Shown: piece after piece, positions 43,623 to 51,916 of the stretch
Layout of the letters: the number at the start of each line of letters is the position of its first letter
Position numbering within the stretch: position 1 is the stretch's first letter
DNA from: Paenibacillus_S vulneris
Lineage (GTDB): Bacteria; Bacillota; Bacilli; Paenibacillales; NBRC-103111
Assembly: GCF_039543185.1 (NCBI RefSeq)
Contig: NZ_BAABJG010000003.1
Coordinates: 186,001 to 250,000, forward strand
Length of the DNA stretch: 64,000 bases
Reading direction: 5' to 3'
The notes under the pieces: model-generated
Database searches by the model: none
Told to the model about the DNA's origin: nothing
The model's input: the letters and a program-made list of their open reading frames with translations, nothing else
Made by a program: the position numbers and the translations under genes

Positions 43623-44732
43623 GTGGAAATAAAATTCATCAATACGATGCGCTGGAAATTTATATTGCTGTTCGTGCTCAGTATTGCATTAACTGCCGTC
43701 ACCGAACTTATTGGTTATCGGCTATTTTTGAAGCTTGTTTTTGTATGGCCGTTCTCTGCGCCGACGCGCTGGGTCGTCAATCATATTGGCTCCACGCCGA
43801 TCATGATTATTTCCGGCTGCGTGCTTTTCCTTATCTATTTTTTTGTGCTCAGCAGTAAAGTTTTTTCGTATTTGGAGGAGATCACACGGGGGCTGCAAGA
43901 GATATCTCAGGGCAATCTGTCGTATGAAATTACGACCAAATCATCGGACGAATTGGGTGTCTTGGCGGAACATTTTAATCATATGACCAAGCAGCTGCGG
44001 AAGTCGATTGAAGAAGAGCGAAATGCCGAAAAAACCAAAAACGAGCTGATCACAGGGGTATCTCACGATCTGCGCACTCCGCTCACCTCGATTCTCGGTT
44101 ACTTGGAGCTGATTGAGACGGATCGCTATAAAGATGAGGTGGAGCTGCGGTATTACATAAACATTGCCTATGAAAAAACGAAAACCTTAAAAAAGCTGAT
44201 CGACCACCTCTTCGAGTACACGTCGCTAAGCGGGCAAGGCATTCAGTTTCAAATGAAAAAAGTAAACATCCTGGGCTTCCTGAAGCAATTGGCGGAGGAA
44301 TTCACCCCCCAGTTAAGAAAAGCAAACATGTCATGCCGATTGACTGCCCCGGACGATAGCTTGTATGTGCTTGCCGACGGCCACCAATTAATGCGTGCAT
44401 ACGAAAATATTATATCCAACGCGATTCGTTACGGAAGCACCGGCAAATCTATCGATATCCGGATCAGCAAGGTTGAAAACGAGGCTGTCGTGGAAATCGT
44501 CAACTATGGCGAACCGATTCCCGAGCGTGATATCCCTTATATTTTCGAACGATTTTATCGAACCGACAAATCAAGATCTTCACAGACCGGAGGAACCGGG
44601 CTTGGGCTGGCCATCACGAAAAGCATTATCGAGATCCATGGCGGGTTGATTTCGGTTCGGAGCAGCCGCAAGGAAACGGTCTTTGAAACCAGACTTCCCA
44701 TATATGAAAATGTATCTCCAGGATCACAATAA
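43623..44732 (+). CDS. Sensor histidine kinase, VanS-like
   Basis: A 369-residue kinase with two membrane helices (about residues 10-32 and 55-80), a HAMP linker, the dimerisation domain with H148 in TGVSHDLRTPLTS, and an ATPase domain with ENIISNAIRYG and GGTGLGLAI. The frame is open to 43560, overlapping the regulator gene, but GGAG is spaced for the GTG at 43623. Signal specificity is unknown. The FAD oxidoreductase behind it may be under its control. Confidence 0.93.
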   Translation: MEIKFINTMRWKFILLFVLSIALTAVTELIGYRLFLKLVFVWPFSAPTRWVVNHIGSTPIMIISGCVLFLIYFFVLSSKVFSYLEEITRGLQEISQGNLSYEITTKSSDELGVLAEHFNHMTKQLRKSIEEERNAEKTKNELITGVSHDLRTPLTSILGYLELIETDRYKDEVELRYYINIAYEKTKTLKKLIDHLFEYTSLSGQGIQFQMKKVNILGFLKQLAEEFTPQLRKANMSCRLTAPDDSLYVLADGHQLMRAYENIISNAIRYGSTGKSIDIRISKVENEAVVEIVNYGEPIPERDIPYIFERFYRTDKSRSSQTGGTGLGLAITKSIIEIHGGLISVRSSRKETVFETRLPIYENVSPGSQ

Positions 44733-44753
44733 GGCCGTTAACCGGCCTTTTTT
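44731..44753 (+). terminator. Rho-independent terminator after the kinase
   Basis: AAGGCCG (44731-44737) pairs with CGGCCTT (44743-44749) around TTAAC, followed by six T. It begins within the kinase stop codon. Confidence 0.88.
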
Positions 44754-44759
44754 ACAGTG

Positions 44760-44841
44760 TAGAATTTAAAAAATTTCGGGGCTCCCCGAAAGTACCTGAA
44801 TCAGCTTCGAAGCCAAGGCCCCACTTTGTGGGGTTATTTTT
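44760..44841 (+). repeat. Structured 3' element, copy B, ending in a terminator
   Basis: Starts TAGAATTTAAAAAATTTCGG, then GGCTCC, then AAGTACCTGAATC and a terminator CCCCAC-TTT-GTGGGG-TTATTTTT. It corresponds to the element at 8761-8847. It follows a complete terminator, so it has some other role or arrived as a unit. Confidence 0.65.
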
Positions 44842-44997
44842 GTTTGCAGCATTTCTTAATTTTTATTAAGAATCATTTAAGCGTCCGCTAAGCGCCTGCA
44901 TAAGGAACATTAACATTTCTCGTTTATGCTAAACGACGGCAGGGATAATGAAGTACCCATCCTGCTATAACAAATAATATAGGCAGAGGTGTTCATC

Positions 44998-46953
44998 ATG
45001 TTTAAAAAAAGGGCTCAGTTTATAGCGGGGGCGATATTCATAGTGTTGCTTGGACTGGGGATGGGATGGTATATGAATTCGTCAAAAAACGGCGATGCAG
45101 GAGTTCATGTGCCGCCGACCGGGAATGTGAAGCGCGAGCCTCAGGCCGTTCAATCCGTGGACAAGTTGAAGGAGAGTTATGACGTAGTGGTTGTCGGTAC
45201 AGACCCCGAGGGGATTGCAGCAGCTATCTCAGCGGCTCGCAACGGGCTGCAGACACTGCTGATCGACAGCCGGAACCGGCAAGTTCTGGGCGGGCTGATG
45301 ACGGTCGGTTGGTTGAACAGCATCGACATGAATTGGGACAAAACATCCACGAAGCTGCCGGGAAAAGAGCAGGATTATTATAACAAAGGAATTTTTACGG
45401 AATGGTACAATAAAACGGAAGGCCATTCTTTTGATGTAACGACGGGAGCCAATGCTTTTTACGACTTGGTTAAGGCGGAGAAACATATAGATCTGTATAT
45501 GAAGGCTTCCTCCGTGGAGCCGATTGTGCAAAAGGATGGGGCTAACGCAGGGGTCCAAGGCATCACTGTCGGCTTACCGGACGGAACGAAGCAAAATGTA
45601 CAAGCAAAAGCCGTCATTGACGCTACCCAAGACGCAGATGTGGCGGCCGCTTCCGGAGCCTCGTTTACAATCGGCCGCGAGGATCTGGGTGATGAAGCAT
45701 CGCGAATGGCGGTCACCGCGGTATTCCGCTTGAATAATATCGATGATAAGGCATGGAGCTTGATTGCCAAACGGTTAAATGGAGACGGGGACAGCAATAC
45801 CGGCGTCAGTAAAATGTCCGCATGGGGCTACGGCAAAGAAATGAAGGGCTACGAACCGCTTAACAAAGAACGCGTGAAAATGCGCGGTCTCAATATTGGC
45901 CGGCAGCTCGACGGGACGATTCTGATCAACGCCCTGCAAATCTTCGGAGTTGACGGCTTGAATCCTCAATCCGTCAAGGAAGGAATGGATATTGCGAACA
46001 AAGAAATCCCGAATGTCGTTAACTACTTGAAACAATTCGAGGAGTTCAAAAATATTGAATTCAGTGGAATCGCTCCTGAACTCTATGTTCGTGAGACACG
46101 CCATCTGAACGGCTTGTATCGTTTAAGCGTCATCGATTTACTGGAGAACCGGGACCAGTGGGATCGCATCGCCTTCGGCTCTTACCCTGCAGATATTCAA
46201 CGAACTTCTCCGAATGATAACGGGTCTGTTGTCGTGGATCCATTGAAATATGCGGTACCGTTCCGCAGTATCGTTCCGAACAATGTGGACGGGATTCTCG
46301 TCGTGGGAAGATCCGCCAGCTACGATACGCTAGCACACGGCAGCGCACGTGTCATTCCGGTCGGTATGGCTGAAGGGCAAGCAGCGGGGGCGGCCGTCAA
46401 GCTGGCGATCGAACATGGAATTACTTTTCGAGCGATGGCCGAATCGAAACCGCTGATAGCCGAGCTGCAGAAGTCGCTTAATGATCAAGGCATGGACTTG
46501 AAGCCTTATACGACCGAAAAGATGAGCTTTATGAATCATAAGCAATACGATGGCCTGAAAGCCGCCGTTTACATGGGGCTGGCTGTGGGCTCGTATCATA
46601 ACGAGGCGTTTAAACTGGACAACCCTTCCAATATGCAGCGTATTGTGAATGAGCTGAATATTATAAAGAAAAAATATAAGCCATATTTTGCAGGAAACCC
46701 TTCTGAAGCTCTGAAAAATGTGAATGAACCTGCGAAGCAAGCATTGACCTTGCAGCAAGCGAGCTATACGATTGCACTAGGAGCAGGAATTAAGACGACC
46801 CCGGAAAACGCTCAGGCCGAATTGTTAAGCAAGGGACTTGTTACTAAATCCACCATTGCACTGATAGCAGACCCTAATAAATTGACGGATGGAGATGTGT
46901 TCATGATGCTCAAAGATGCCGTCGAAACATTGACGGGTGTTCGTATCAACTGA
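44998..46953 (+). CDS. Membrane-anchored FAD-dependent oxidoreductase with SLH-like C terminus
   Basis: A 651-residue protein of the FAD_oxidored (PF12831-type) family. A signal anchor spans residues 8-27. The dinucleotide fold starts at YDVVVVGTDPEGIAAAISAA, a GxGxxG variant, followed by LGGLMTVGWLN and later GILVVGRSASYDTLAHGSAR. The last 70 residues (TLQQASYTIALGAGIKTTPE, NAQAELLSKGLV) look like a degenerate S-layer homology repeat. The substrate is unknown. AGAGGTG precedes the ATG at 44998; a GTG nine bases earlier is overlapped by that site. Confidence 0.88.
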   Translation: MFKKRAQFIAGAIFIVLLGLGMGWYMNSSKNGDAGVHVPPTGNVKREPQAVQSVDKLKESYDVVVVGTDPEGIAAAISAARNGLQTLLIDSRNRQVLGGLMTVGWLNSIDMNWDKTSTKLPGKEQDYYNKGIFTEWYNKTEGHSFDVTTGANAFYDLVKAEKHIDLYMKASSVEPIVQKDGANAGVQGITVGLPDGTKQNVQAKAVIDATQDADVAAASGASFTIGREDLGDEASRMAVTAVFRLNNIDDKAWSLIAKRLNGDGDSNTGVSKMSAWGYGKEMKGYEPLNKERVKMRGLNIGRQLDGTILINALQIFGVDGLNPQSVKEGMDIANKEIPNVVNYLKQFEEFKNIEFSGIAPELYVRETRHLNGLYRLSVIDLLENRDQWDRIAFGSYPADIQRTSPNDNGSVVVDPLKYAVPFRSIVPNNVDGILVVGRSASYDTLAHGSARVIPVGMAEGQAAGAAVKLAIEHGITFRAMAESKPLIAELQKSLNDQGMDLKPYTTEKMSFMNHKQYDGLKAAVYMGLAVGSYHNEAFKLDNPSNMQRIVNELNIIKKKYKPYFAGNPSEALKNVNEPAKQALTLQQASYTIALGAGIKTTPENAQAELLSKGLVTKSTIALIADPNKLTDGDVFMMLKDAVETLTGVRIN

Positions 46954-47055
46954 CACTATCTCTTGGACGATTTATAAAACAGTACGGCGAGGAAGGCTGC
47001 CGATCATCTCGCACGGCAGCTTCATCTCAGCGTATTTCAGACTTACGCCAGATGA

Positions 47056-47069
47056 AACGGAGAACGATT
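47056..47069 (+). repeat. Cassette-type repeat, left-end fragment used as ribosome site
   Basis: AACGGAGAACGATT equals the left-end core AACGGAGAACGAT(AG). It ends directly before the ATG at 47071 and supplies the GGAG ribosome site of that gene. Confidence 0.45.
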
Positions 47070-47070
47070 A

Positions 47071-47409
47071 ATGGATATTTGCTTTTATGATAATAAAGAG
47101 CTTGTAGCAAACGAAAAAGGTATTATTTCAGTTGACAGAGTGTACTGCTTAAATTTCAATGAGTTTATTGAAGCCACATGGGAACAACTTCAGCAAGTTT
47201 ATTTGGTCTTGCCACAATGTCTTGTTAAGCCGCATCAATGTCCTATGTGGTTTGGTGAGGAAGGAATATCACCTAACTACCTATACGCTTCAGTTGAACC
47301 CTCAGGATTACAAATCGTCGGAGAATTACGAATCGAACAATGGGAGCTATGGGAGAAGGCATTTCATGCACAACTTTCGAGGCTCTCATTCCCTTCATTT
47401 GAATGTTAA
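47071..47409 (+). CDS. Hypothetical protein (112 aa)
   Basis: A 112-residue soluble protein, rich in E, W and aromatic residues (FNEFIEATWEQLQQVYLVLP, CPMWFGEEGISPNYLYASVE). No family is recognised. The ribosome site GGAG is part of a fragment of the cassette-type repeat, and another partial copy follows the stop, so the gene is the cargo of one module. Confidence 0.65.
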   Translation: MDICFYDNKELVANEKGIISVDRVYCLNFNEFIEATWEQLQQVYLVLPQCLVKPHQCPMWFGEEGISPNYLYASVEPSGLQIVGELRIEQWELWEKAFHAQLSRLSFPSFEC

Positions 47410-47412
47410 CTT

Positions 47413-47465
47413 GCTAAGCTAATAGGAGACGGTCGTGTTCATCTAGGCATGACGGCAGTCGGTCA
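47413..47465 (+). repeat. Cassette-type repeat, left half
   Basis: GCTAAGCTAATAGGAGACGG, later GCATGACGGCAGTCGGTC, follow the left half and first stem arm of the consensus. The second arm and right end are replaced by a gene fragment. Confidence 0.45.
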
Positions 47466-47645
47466 GAACTATTAACTGCAGAATACTTTATTCAGAATCG
47501 ATTTCGTTCTGATCTCCAGCATGGGGGTTTTAGGATCTTTAATTTTCATCTGCCGTCGCTAGAGGAAGTCCGCAAGCAAAGCTTGAAAATCGAACGGGTT
47601 ACCTTCTTTGCAGAAATGATGGTGCAAAGGTCTAATTTACCATAA
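47463..47645 (+). pseudogene. C-terminal gene fragment of unknown family
   Basis: A plus-strand frame without a start codon reads ELLTAEYFIQNRFRSDLQHG, then LPSLEEVRKQSLKIERVTFF and AEMMVQRSNLP to a TAA at 47643. Its regular, protein-like pattern suggests the last 60 residues of a deleted gene joined to a repeat half. I cannot name the family. Confidence 0.35.
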
Positions 47646-47940
47646 ACGAAAACGACCGTCCTTATGAGTTTGATGGTAGAATCCGTATAAGTACATATGA
47701 AAAAGGGGTATAAAAGCCGGACGATAGAGAGATGATATATAGTCGTGTTCATAATCTTAAAAAAGCATTATTAATTTACTCTGACTAACGTCAAGTAGAA
47801 AAGCGGTAATCTAGGATTTTCTAGTCCAGATTACCGCCGTTTCATTTTGAGGTTATAATACCCACAATAGGGTTCTTTAGCAGTTTCACGATACTTTCGT
47901 GTGTTTGACTGTTCTTTCATAAAAATTGAAATAACATTTA

Positions 47941-48204
47941 TTAAAGATTGCGAATATTATCACAGAATGTTTCTCTGTAATGGTTTAAGTTAAACTGTTT
48001 CTCCAATGATTCAATCGTATTCCAAAATTCCACCTCATCGAAGCCTTTCAAGTCATCAATCATGGATTCTGCAAGATTATGAAACGCATGCGCAATTCGA
48101 AAATTTCTATAACAGTTTTCCTCATTAAAACTCCCGCTGTTTTTTATGTCAAGGAATGCCAAGTAAATTAGCTTTCTGTAAGCCTGTTTCTTAATTTCAT
48201 TCAT
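47941..48204 (-). CDS. Hypothetical protein (87 aa), minus strand
   Basis: An 87-residue helical soluble protein (KLIYLAFLDIKNSGSFNEEN, FWNTIESLEKQFNLNHYRET). It has no family I know. GGAGATAG precedes the ATG. It is the only minus-strand gene inside the array and may come from an older insertion. Confidence 0.65.
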   Translation of the reverse strand: MNEIKKQAYRKLIYLAFLDIKNSGSFNEENCYRNFRIAHAFHNLAESMIDDLKGFDEVEFWNTIESLEKQFNLNHYRETFCDNIRNL

Positions 48205-48463
48205 TCTGCTATCTCCTATTCATTTACACTACGCTTCTAGTCGTCATAACACTTCGTCTTTTACAGCTTTCAGTTAATCCAGTCCTAAACTCTGTTTCTA
48301 TAATAGCTTTAGTCTAACATCAAAATGTTAAATTGTTGTATAAATAAGGGAAATGAATCATCTTAACTATTCTAAAGGGGAAGTACAGCATAATAAATGG
48401 TTTACATACAAACATACATTCGATATTATGGTGTGAGATATTCCATAATTTGGGGGTGTTTTA

Positions 48464-49426
48464 GTGAGTAATTCCGAAAACATTCGAGATGAAATAATAG
48501 ATACGATCAATAAAAATTGGGAAATAAAAACCTATGATTTCGAAGAGATCAATAGGGGATATAAAAATTTAAAGTGGAAACTGAATACAGATAGAGGCCC
48601 TCTATTCGTTAAGCAATACAATTGGCATCGCTACAGCAATCTTGATAGCGTAAGGATTGCTCTTGGTTTTCAAACTCAATTAAATAATTTAAATATACCT
48701 TGTCCACGAATTTTTGATTGTAATGGTGTGCTTATTCATGAGACACCTTATGGCGAGCGATTCGTACTAACAGATTTCTGTGAAGGTAAATTAATTCGCC
48801 CAGGCGAGGCTAATGCGGAGCAAATGTATTCTTTGGGAAGGGCAACAGGAAGAATGCATCGAATTCTTGGAAATAGTCATTCTTTATCTAAGAAACTCGA
48901 TTGGAGCATCCCATCGAGAGAAAGAATGTTAGCGAGTTGGGCCAGACGCTGGGATCAAGCTGTGACATCGAACTCTCAACATTACATTACTGCCCTAGAA
49001 AAACAAAAGAGGATAATTGAGACAATCGATATGTCGTTATTTTCACAATGCGAAATAGGATGGGTTCACTGGGATCTTTGGGTTGATAATCTGCTATTTA
49101 ATGAAGATAGTCTTTCAGCCATATTGGATTTTGATCGACTAAGCTTTATATATCCTGAATTTGATATATCAAGAGCAATATTATCTTGTACACTATGGTA
49201 CGATGAACTTATGCTTGAAGCAGCTAATGCATTCGTCAAAGGATATAATGAAAGCTTACCGTTGACGCGTGAAAAGATTGTTCGTTCTGTTAAATTAACT
49301 TGGTGGAAAGAGGCTGAATGGGTTGGTGTAAATGCTGAAAGAAGCGGACCCGCGATTCAAAGGTTTGTAGACGAATCGATTTGGATAGCAGATAACTGGT
49401 CAAATCTTAAAAGCATTTTTTGTTGA
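48464..49426 (+). CDS. APH-fold phosphotransferase
   Basis: A 320-residue kinase-like protein of the aminoglycoside phosphotransferase superfamily. The catalytic loop is GWVHWDLWVDNLLF (HxDxxxxN) and the second metal site is SAILDFDRL. The N lobe has a hinge near FVLTDFCEGKLI. It is close to homoserine/choline-kinase-like members such as YtmP or CotS-like kinases only in fold. The GTG start follows GGGGGTG. Its TGA stop directly adjoins a complete cassette-type repeat. The gene is AT-rich compared with its neighbours. Confidence 0.87.
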   Translation: MSNSENIRDEIIDTINKNWEIKTYDFEEINRGYKNLKWKLNTDRGPLFVKQYNWHRYSNLDSVRIALGFQTQLNNLNIPCPRIFDCNGVLIHETPYGERFVLTDFCEGKLIRPGEANAEQMYSLGRATGRMHRILGNSHSLSKKLDWSIPSRERMLASWARRWDQAVTSNSQHYITALEKQKRIIETIDMSLFSQCEIGWVHWDLWVDNLLFNEDSLSAILDFDRLSFIYPEFDISRAILSCTLWYDELMLEAANAFVKGYNESLPLTREKIVRSVKLTWWKEAEWVGVNAERSGPAIQRFVDESIWIADNWSNLKSIFC

Positions 49427-49511
49427 ACTAATGGACAACGATAGCTTAAATACAACTTCGACGCGGCTGCCGGCATCGATCGGCAGCCGCGCTAACGGCA
49501 GATTATTGCAA
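49427..49511 (+). repeat. Cassette-type repeat, complete copy
   Basis: ACTAATGGACAACGATAGCT opens it, the perfect 11-bp stem CGCGGCTGCCG (49462-49472) / CGGCAGCCGCG (49481-49491) follows, then CTAACGGCAGATTATTGCAA. It begins one base after the APH stop codon. Confidence 0.72.
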
Positions 49512-49623
49512 CCATACTCATTGGACATATTACATAAAAAGGAAATTAAGTTGTTATCACGAATATCAATGGAATTGTTTTGTGTTCTAAAACCAAGTTT
49601 TTTTTTCGTGAAAGGAGTCAATT

Positions 49624-49788
49624 ATGGATGGCCTTGTAGGGTTCTTAATTTTAGGTGCGTTGTTTGGAATATTTGTTGCTATTCAAAAACTTAACTCAAA
49701 TATCATAACTCAAATTGACCAAAACGAAAGGATTATTGAATTATTGCAAGAAAAATGCAATAACCATTCTGCTGACGGAGAACGATAG
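49624..49788 (+). CDS. Small membrane protein (54 aa) with stop inside the repeat
   Basis: The ATG at 49624 follows GAAAGGAG. The product MDGLVGFLILGALFGIFVAI continues with a helix NIITQIDQNERIIELLQEKC and ends HSADGER. It has one membrane segment at the N terminus and a short amphipathic tail; the family is unknown. The last codons and the TAG stop are the left end of the next repeat (GACGGAGAACGATAG), so the repeat supplies its C terminus. Confidence 0.6.
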   Translation: MDGLVGFLILGALFGIFVAIQKLNSNIITQIDQNERIIELLQEKCNNHSADGER

Positions 49789-49859
49789 TTCAATCAGACA
49801 TGACGGCAGCCGGCTAAAAATTGTTTGCCGTTTTCGTTGAAGTAACAGACAGTTTAACA
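49771..49859 (+). repeat. Cassette-type repeat, complete copy
   Basis: GCTGACGGAGAACGATAGTT, then CATGACGGCAGCCGGC as left arm, TTGCCG as a shortened right arm, then CGTTGAAGTAACAGACAG and TTTAACAC. It is the copy closest to the overall consensus at both ends. Confidence 0.72.
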
Positions 49860-49937
49860 CAATGATCCGACTATACAAAATGAAGATAAAATGGGTTATA
49901 AGTTTAGATCAGGATAGAAGGGAATGATTAGGGAAGT

Positions 49938-50813
49938 ATGAAGTTCACCATTAACTTAGAATACACCCCAATGTCACCAGTTCCTAATTTACCGTTCACA
50001 GAATCAAGCTTTAAACGTATGGCATCACAATACACGTTGGATACGGAAGAAATCGGAATTGCCCTCGTTGATATTTGGAACTTCGGTTGGGAGAATGGAG
50101 CCATCGTACCAGAATTGGGTTTTGAATTGAGTACAGAACGCGGGGTTTCGCATGCAATACGAAAACGGCAAATAATTGAAGAAGTCATTGCACCTGCAGT
50201 TAACGAATTAAGGCAAATGGGGGTTCAAATATTTCATTGTAATCATCCGTTTTTTTTAGAAAAGTACCCTCAATGGATTGATTCTACTACAATTGCTGAA
50301 AGAGAACGGCTTAGAAGATCCATGCAAGAAACTAGTTCTGAGCAGTTAACTACGGGGGAAATAGAGATATTTCCGCCAAAAGAATGGGTTCAGCATTGGC
50401 AATCCCAGCATTCGAATGAAATCAATAATTGGGAATGGTTGAAACAAAATGACAGTGTCTACGAGTTCATAGATATTGCAGAACCCGCCAAGCCGCAAGA
50501 GGATGATTTACTTGTTTATGACCATGCCCAGTTTCATAGGCTTCTTTCAGAAAGAGGAATCAAAGTTCTATTTTATATGGGATTCGAAACCGATATATGT
50601 GTTCAATATAGCAATTATGGTATGAAAAACATGAGTAGTTATGGTTTTATGTGTAATATCGTTCGCGATGCGACATCAACTTTCGAAACTGCCGAGACAT
50701 TAGACGGATTGTGGAAAACCAAAGTACATATTGCTTATATAGAAAATAAATATGGGTATTCAACTACATCAAGTGCCTTGATCGAATCAATAAAGAAAGC
50801 AATAAATCAGTGA
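49938..50813 (+). CDS. Isochorismatase-family cysteine hydrolase
   Basis: A 291-residue protein, longer than the usual 180-220. The core has IGIALVDIWNFGWENG (catalytic aspartate), a lysine or arginine loop in the middle, and FYMGFETDICVQYSNYGMKN with the nucleophile cysteine. Members hydrolyse amides or isochorismate; the extra 60 residues between the aspartate and cysteine strands probably shape a special pocket. AGGGAAG precedes the ATG. It is cargo of one module in the array. Confidence 0.82.
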   Translation: MKFTINLEYTPMSPVPNLPFTESSFKRMASQYTLDTEEIGIALVDIWNFGWENGAIVPELGFELSTERGVSHAIRKRQIIEEVIAPAVNELRQMGVQIFHCNHPFFLEKYPQWIDSTTIAERERLRRSMQETSSEQLTTGEIEIFPPKEWVQHWQSQHSNEINNWEWLKQNDSVYEFIDIAEPAKPQEDDLLVYDHAQFHRLLSERGIKVLFYMGFETDICVQYSNYGMKNMSSYGFMCNIVRDATSTFETAETLDGLWKTKVHIAYIENKYGYSTTSSALIESIKKAINQ

Positions 50814-51160
50814 GGGACGTGTACAATACTAATAACTAGGGAGCAGATCGCACGCGACAACACGTTGAAAAAGACGCAACCACTCATTTCACTAAAAGGG
50901 GCATCAGTTTAGTGAAGAAAAGATGGTGCTGGATATCTCTCGGTTCACAGAATTTACGTTTGAACTTGAATTCACACTTTTCATAGTAGATAGTGAAAGT
51001 ACAGACAATGAAGTGCGGATGAGTCGGAATAAAACTAACATACGGACGAAGATCCTGTCGGGCTGTAAATCCGACCTCCACCTCATAGACAAGATGTAGG
51101 AATGTGGGAGCGAAAACTCCGTGAGACATGGGAGGGTTGATATCCATGAGGTACGTGAAG
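50814..51160. other. Unexplained 350 bases in the array
   Basis: A plus-strand frame of 58 codons (50923-51099) and a minus-strand frame of 87 codons (50884-51147) overlap here; neither has a ribosome site or a recognisable product. A 9-bp inverted pair, TTCACTAAA with TTTAGTGAA, surrounds 50890-50915. It may be the decayed cargo of a module. Confidence 0.35.
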
Positions 51161-51163
51161 ATC

Positions 51164-51232
51164 CAAACCGGCAGCTGGCAAATGATCGGCTGTCGTTGTC
51201 CGTTGAAGTAACTGGCAGACTACATCAATAAC
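51164..51232 (+). repeat. Cassette-type repeat, hairpin and right half
   Basis: The stem CGGCAGC / GCTGTCG (one wobble) is followed by CCGTTGAAGTAACTGGCAG-ACTACATCAA, a close match to the right-end consensus. The left end is not recognisable. Confidence 0.6.
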
Positions 51233-51254
51233 TTTTTTGTGGTAGGTGATACTT

Positions 51255-51611
51255 TTGTGGGAACATCCATCTAATACTCAAATCAAAAAAATAAAGGAGC
51301 GTTACAATACGTTATACACGCAGCTTGAACCAATCGTAAATGCATGGGACCCCATTGGCTTAATTGCAGATGGTGCACCAAGTGATGAATATGACTGTAT
51401 CACAGTGCAATTAATCTCATTACTGGATCAGGGTAAGAACGAAGACGAAATATTCGAGTTTATTATTCACGAACTAGATGACCACTTTGGTATGGGCATT
51501 AGTTCACTGAAGGATGGGATGATTAAGGCGCGTTTTACCAAGGAGCATCGAGAGTTCAGCTTGAATTTGGTGAAGTGGTATTCAGAAATCGTTGAGTCGG
51601 GATTGAACTAA
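51255..51611 (+). CDS. Small hypothetical protein, DUF1871-like
   Basis: A protein of about 118 residues. NAWDPIGLIADGAPSDEYD, followed by helices, recalls the DUF1871 pattern (DPxGLLAxGAPxDEYD), a small family of unknown function. The frame opens at GTG 51246, but AGGTGA is spaced for the TTG at 51255. Its TAA stop is the first TAA of the following repeat (AACTAACGGAGAGCGATAAC). Confidence 0.65.
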   Translation: MWEHPSNTQIKKIKERYNTLYTQLEPIVNAWDPIGLIADGAPSDEYDCITVQLISLLDQGKNEDEIFEFIIHELDDHFGMGISSLKDGMIKARFTKEHREFSLNLVKWYSEIVESGLN

Positions 51612-51696
51612 CGGAGAGCGATAACGTAGCGATGAAACCGAGATCAATCGCCTGTTTTGTTTAACGAGGATTTTCTTAACTACCAGGCAGGATAAC
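51608..51696 (+). repeat. Cassette-type repeat, diverged copy overlapping a stop codon
   Basis: CTAACGGAGAGCGATAACGT opens it and the right end reads CTTAACTACCAGGCAGGATA. The middle has lost the GC-rich stem. The first TAA ends the DUF1871-like gene. Confidence 0.6.
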
Positions 51697-51760
51697 AACG
51701 TAACTTCTATTGAGTGAAAACGTATAGATGTTGGTGAGAACATTAATCGGATGTGATGTT

Positions 51761-51916
51761 ATGAAGTATCTTAAAGAGAACTTCAGTGACGGGGTGGAGG
51801 ACAATCAACAATTCTATATCCAGAATCGATTGAAATTTCATTTTATTTTCTTGTACCAAGCATTATTTTTTTCTTCTGTATTATCCGTATTATATATTTT
51901 TATTTTTTACATCTAA
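51761..51916 (+). CDS. Possible small membrane protein (51-62 aa)
   Basis: The frame is open from an ATG at 51728 and an internal ATG at 51761 to the TAA at 51914. The product has a soluble start KYLKENFSDGVEDNQQFYIQ and a strongly hydrophobic C terminus (HFIFLYQALFFSSVLSVLYI). Neither start has a convincing ribosome site. Its position between two repeat copies is the main support. Confidence 0.4.
   Translation: MKYLKENFSDGVEDNQQFYIQNRLKFHFIFLYQALFFSSVLSVLYIFIFYI

Noticed and set aside
42895..44732. Vancomycin resistance operon
   Set aside because: Only VanRS-like signalling genes are present; no vanH, vanA/B-type ligase or vanX follows.
50884..51147. Minus-strand frame of 87 codons in the array
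   Set aside because: No ribosome site, no recognisable motif, and it overlaps an equally unsupported plus-strand frame.
50923..51160. Group II intron-like or other catalytic RNA
   Set aside because: Some hairpins and a GTGAGACATGGGAGGG stretch looked suggestive, but no domain V or other diagnostic motif could be found.
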